DNA from: Sulfurimonas sp.
Lineage (GTDB): Bacteria; Campylobacterota; Campylobacteria; Campylobacterales; Sulfurimonadaceae
Direction of reading: 5' to 3'
NCBI RefSeq assembly: GCF_016744025.1
Contig: NZ_JADGFC010000011.1
Location: 1-34,775, forward strand
Length of the DNA: 34,775 nucleotides
In this document: positions 32,941 through 34,775 of the stretch, piece by piece
Layout: every line of letters starts with the position of its first letter
How positions within the stretch are numbered: the first letter of the stretch is position 1
Position numbers and translations under genes: made by a program
The notes under the pieces: generated by a model
What the model saw: the letters and a program-made list of their open reading frames with translations, nothing else
Told to the model about the DNA's origin: nothing
Database searches by the model: none

Positions 32941-34328
32941 AAATACATGAAATATTTATTATAAAGTTTTTACTACTTTTTGTAGGAACTTTACTTGTTA
33001 TATCACTAATAAGTTATGTGGCTCTTAAATCAATAATAATCAATCACAATCAACATAATCTAGAAAACGCCATAGTTCTTATGGGACTTGAATTAGAAAA
33101 TACTAAGGATATTGACTTATATGCTAAACGCGTATATGAGACTACAAATCTGCGTGTTACCGTGATAGATGATGATGGTGTTGTTATAGCAGAGTCTAGT
33201 GCAGATAAGTTAACTATGGATAATCATGGCAGTAGATATGAAATCATGCAGGCAAACACAGATGAGTTTTCTCATATTACTAGATACTCTAAAACACTAA
33301 AAGTAGACTTTTTATATGTGGCTAAAAAGATTTCTTATAATGGTGAGAAAATCTATATTAGGCTATCTACAAGTTTAGCTCAGGTAATGAAAGATTTTTA
33401 TTCTTTATGGTCGAAACTATTTCTTGTATTTTTAGTAGTTGTAGTAGTTGCATTTTACATTTCAAAAAGAATGAGTGAGAGAATTGTTTATGACATCGAG
33501 CAGATTACTGTTTTTCTAGATGAACTCTCAAATAAAAACTACAATGCCATCGTAAAAACAAAGTATTTTTATGAGTTTTTACAGATATCTCTTATGCTTA
33601 AAAATCTTGTGAAAAAGTTAAGCTCTAGAGATAAACAAAAGAGAAAATATACAGCTAAACTTAGGTTAATGAATAAACAGAGAAATGATATATTATCTGC
33701 TATATCTCATGAGTTTAAAAACCCCGTGGCATCTATAATTGGTTATGCTCAAACACTTCAAGAAGATGCAGAGATAAATCCAAAAATACGTGAAAAGTTT
33801 TTGAATAAGATAAGTTCAAACGGAGAAAAAATATCTCAGATGTTAGATCGTTTGGCTCTTTCAGTCAAACTTGAAAATGATGACTTAAAACTTGACACAA
33901 AATATTTTGATATGAAAATATTATGTGAAGAAGTAATCTCAAACCTATCTCTAAAGTATAGAAATAGAGAGATAACTCTAGAGGCTTCAAGTACTATGTT
34001 AGAAGCTGATAAAACGATGATAGAATTACTTATTATAAACCTAGTAGATAATGCGCTTAAATACTCTGAAATGGACGTAAAAATCGTTTTAAAAGATAAT
34101 GAGCTTTTTGTAATAGATAATGGAATTGGTATTGAAGAAGAGCACCTTGATAAGGTTACTTCTAAGTTTTACAGAGTAAAGAAAAATACTTGGGATAATT
34201 CAATGGGAATAGGGCTGGCTATGGTTAGTTATATTTTAAAGATGCATAAGTCAAAGATACAAATAAAGTCTGAGTTTGCAAAAGGTTCAATCTTTAGTTT
34301 CTCTATAAAAGAGATGTTAAAAAAATAG
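32934..34328 (+). CDS. PhoR-like sensor histidine kinase
   Basis: A 464-residue kinase with membrane helices at about 9-30 and 160-178. The periplasmic sensor between them contains RVTVIDDDGVVIAESS and DNHGSRYEI, the pattern seen in PhoR-type sensors. The cytoplasmic part has a linker, His259 in AISHEFKNPVASIIG, LVDNALKYS (N box), VIDNGIGI (G1) and SMGIGLAMV (G2). The start is GTG inside the end of the regulator gene. It probably phosphorylates the regulator at 32266; the stimulus is not shown by the sequence. Confidence 0.92.
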   Translation: MLKIHEIFIIKFLLLFVGTLLVISLISYVALKSIIINHNQHNLENAIVLMGLELENTKDIDLYAKRVYETTNLRVTVIDDDGVVIAESSADKLTMDNHGSRYEIMQANTDEFSHITRYSKTLKVDFLYVAKKISYNGEKIYIRLSTSLAQVMKDFYSLWSKLFLVFLVVVVVAFYISKRMSERIVYDIEQITVFLDELSNKNYNAIVKTKYFYEFLQISLMLKNLVKKLSSRDKQKRKYTAKLRLMNKQRNDILSAISHEFKNPVASIIGYAQTLQEDAEINPKIREKFLNKISSNGEKISQMLDRLALSVKLENDDLKLDTKYFDMKILCEEVISNLSLKYRNREITLEASSTMLEADKTMIELLIINLVDNALKYSEMDVKIVLKDNELFVIDNGIGIEEEHLDKVTSKFYRVKKNTWDNSMGIGLAMVSYILKMHKSKIQIKSEFAKGSIFSFSIKEMLKK

Positions 34329-34371
34329 CAAATTGCAATGTTTTTGTAAGTTTGATTTTTCTTAGGATATA

Positions 34372-34395
34372 TTTCTATTATTAAACTAATAGGAA
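34372..34395. promoter_or_regulatory. palindrome over the HTH gene's ribosome binding site
   Basis: CTATTA (34375-34380) and TAATAG (34387-34392) form an inverted repeat around a TTAAAC spacer; beyond one mismatch the outer TT/AA also match. It overlaps AGGAA (34391-34395), the ribosome binding site of the HTH gene, so it could be an operator for autoregulation or an RNA hairpin hiding that site. Confidence 0.4.
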
Positions 34396-34400
34396 TTACT

Positions 34401-34613
34401 ATGAGAGACTTTGAATCAATTATAAAAGAGTTAAAATCTCATCTGTCATCAGGCAAAAAGAAAAAAGTTTTAGACAAAGATGTAGCAGATGCACTGGAAA
34501 TATCACAGGCAAATTTTGCCACAATAAAGAGAAGAAACACAACTCCATATAAAAATATTTTGGAGTTTTGTTATAAAGAAGAACTTAGTTGTACAAAAGT
34601 CTTTTTCGAATAG
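34401..34613 (+). CDS. small CI-repressor-like HTH protein
   Basis: A 70-residue basic protein with a helix-turn-helix at about 27-46 (VADALEISQANFATIKRR) and a PYKNILEFC segment after it, as in the DNA-binding part of phage CI-type regulators common in Campylobacterota. There is no C-terminal peptidase or oligomerisation domain, so it is either a stand-alone DNA-binding protein or the remnant of a longer one. AGGAA lies 5 nt before the ATG within a palindrome. No phage genes are next to it within the window. Confidence 0.8.
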   Translation: MRDFESIIKELKSHLSSGKKKKVLDKDVADALEISQANFATIKRRNTTPYKNILEFCYKEELSCTKVFFE

Positions 34614-34775
34614 TTTGTATAGTTGAAATGTTAAAAAGAACACACTGACTAAGCAAGTAATTGGTACTATATCTTTAAAGAACGCCAATTCTAAAATCAA
34701 GTGCAATTTTTTGAAAGTAAGTTGAAAGATAGGATTAATCGATAATCTGCTAATCTTATTCGACCAAAAACAAAG
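34614..34775. other. AT-rich end of the window without a recognised gene
   Basis: I see no convincing gene in this stretch; a minus-strand open frame here runs back across the HTH gene and has no family resemblance. GATTA-ATCGA-TAATC at 34733-34747 is a 15-nt inverted repeat, followed by another TAATC at 34751-34755, which could be a binding site for a regulator of a gene to the right. Confidence 0.4.

Noticed and set aside
34329-34345. Terminator after the PhoR-like kinase gene from GCAAATTGC near TTTTT
   Set aside because: The repeat leaves a loop of one base, so a stable hairpin cannot form.
34503-34706. Minus-strand open frame at the right edge
   Set aside because: It overlaps the HTH gene antisense, lacks a ribosome binding site and resembles no family.
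1-34775. CRISPR array, insertion sequence, prophage, defence island or tRNA
   Set aside because: I found no regularly spaced repeats, transposase, integrase, phage structural gene or cloverleaf; the only phage-like item is the small HTH protein at 34401.

Overview
The window is compact, AT-rich chromosomal DNA. Gene content and order point to a free-living Campylobacterota (Epsilonproteobacteria), most like Sulfurimonas or a close relative. This rests on rpmB next to a two-TM/RCK potassium channel, the run yajC-secD-secF-DUF6394-leuS-lptE-GGDEF-folC-M23-bactofilin-mfd, histidine kinases with the IAHQWRQP motif, and many TTG starts. The assignment comes from recall of families and synteny, not a database search. 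Most of the window is core genome. There is no CRISPR array, insertion sequence, rRNA or recognisable tRNA, and no gene-free stretch longer than about 300 bases.

Layout. (1) 1-3579, plus strand: fatty-acid synthesis (fabG, acpP, fabF, accA), with a strong terminator and a new promoter between acpP and fabF. (2) 3583-7852, minus strand: a signalling pair (HDOD protein and a STAS/receiver-like/STAS/CheX protein), then rpe, trpF and a DnaQ-type exonuclease, with overlapping or close ends. (3) 8022-10528, plus: rpmB, a K+ channel with a likely internal translation start, and argJ. (4) 10525-15843, minus: a decayed PAS-GGDEF gene, a TRIC/UPF0126 membrane protein, a gamma-carbonic-anhydrase-like protein, ppk1 and lnt. 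(5) 15926-26205, plus: the Sec accessory genes yajC-secD-secF, a terminator, then a second unit started by a near copy of the same promoter: DUF6394, leuS, lptE, a GGDEF protein with an unassigned N-terminal region, folC, an M23 peptidase and a bactofilin whose start lies 100 nt inside the peptidase gene. A long hairpin terminator follows. (6) 26291-30094, plus: mfd and a YmdB-like phosphoesterase. (7) 30091-30546, minus: an unrecognised Asn/Lys/Ser-rich protein. (8) 30616-34613, plus: two two-component systems (the second PhoB/PhoR-like) and a small CI-like HTH protein with a palindrome over its ribosome binding site.

The genes serve growth and envelope building: fatty acids, protein export, lipoprotein acylation, LPS-transport lipoprotein, and a peptidoglycan peptidase plus bactofilin pair that resembles the Helicobacter cell-shape module. 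Five promoters in front of growth genes share a -10 box followed by CGC, and two of them are 32/36 identical over a longer stretch. The observations most worth a second look are the internal start in the K+ channel gene, the HDOD plus STAS/CheX pair, the M23/bactofilin overlap, the GGDEF protein inside a housekeeping operon, the duplicated promoter, and the degraded diguanylate cyclase gene. I found no clear new defence or mobile system.
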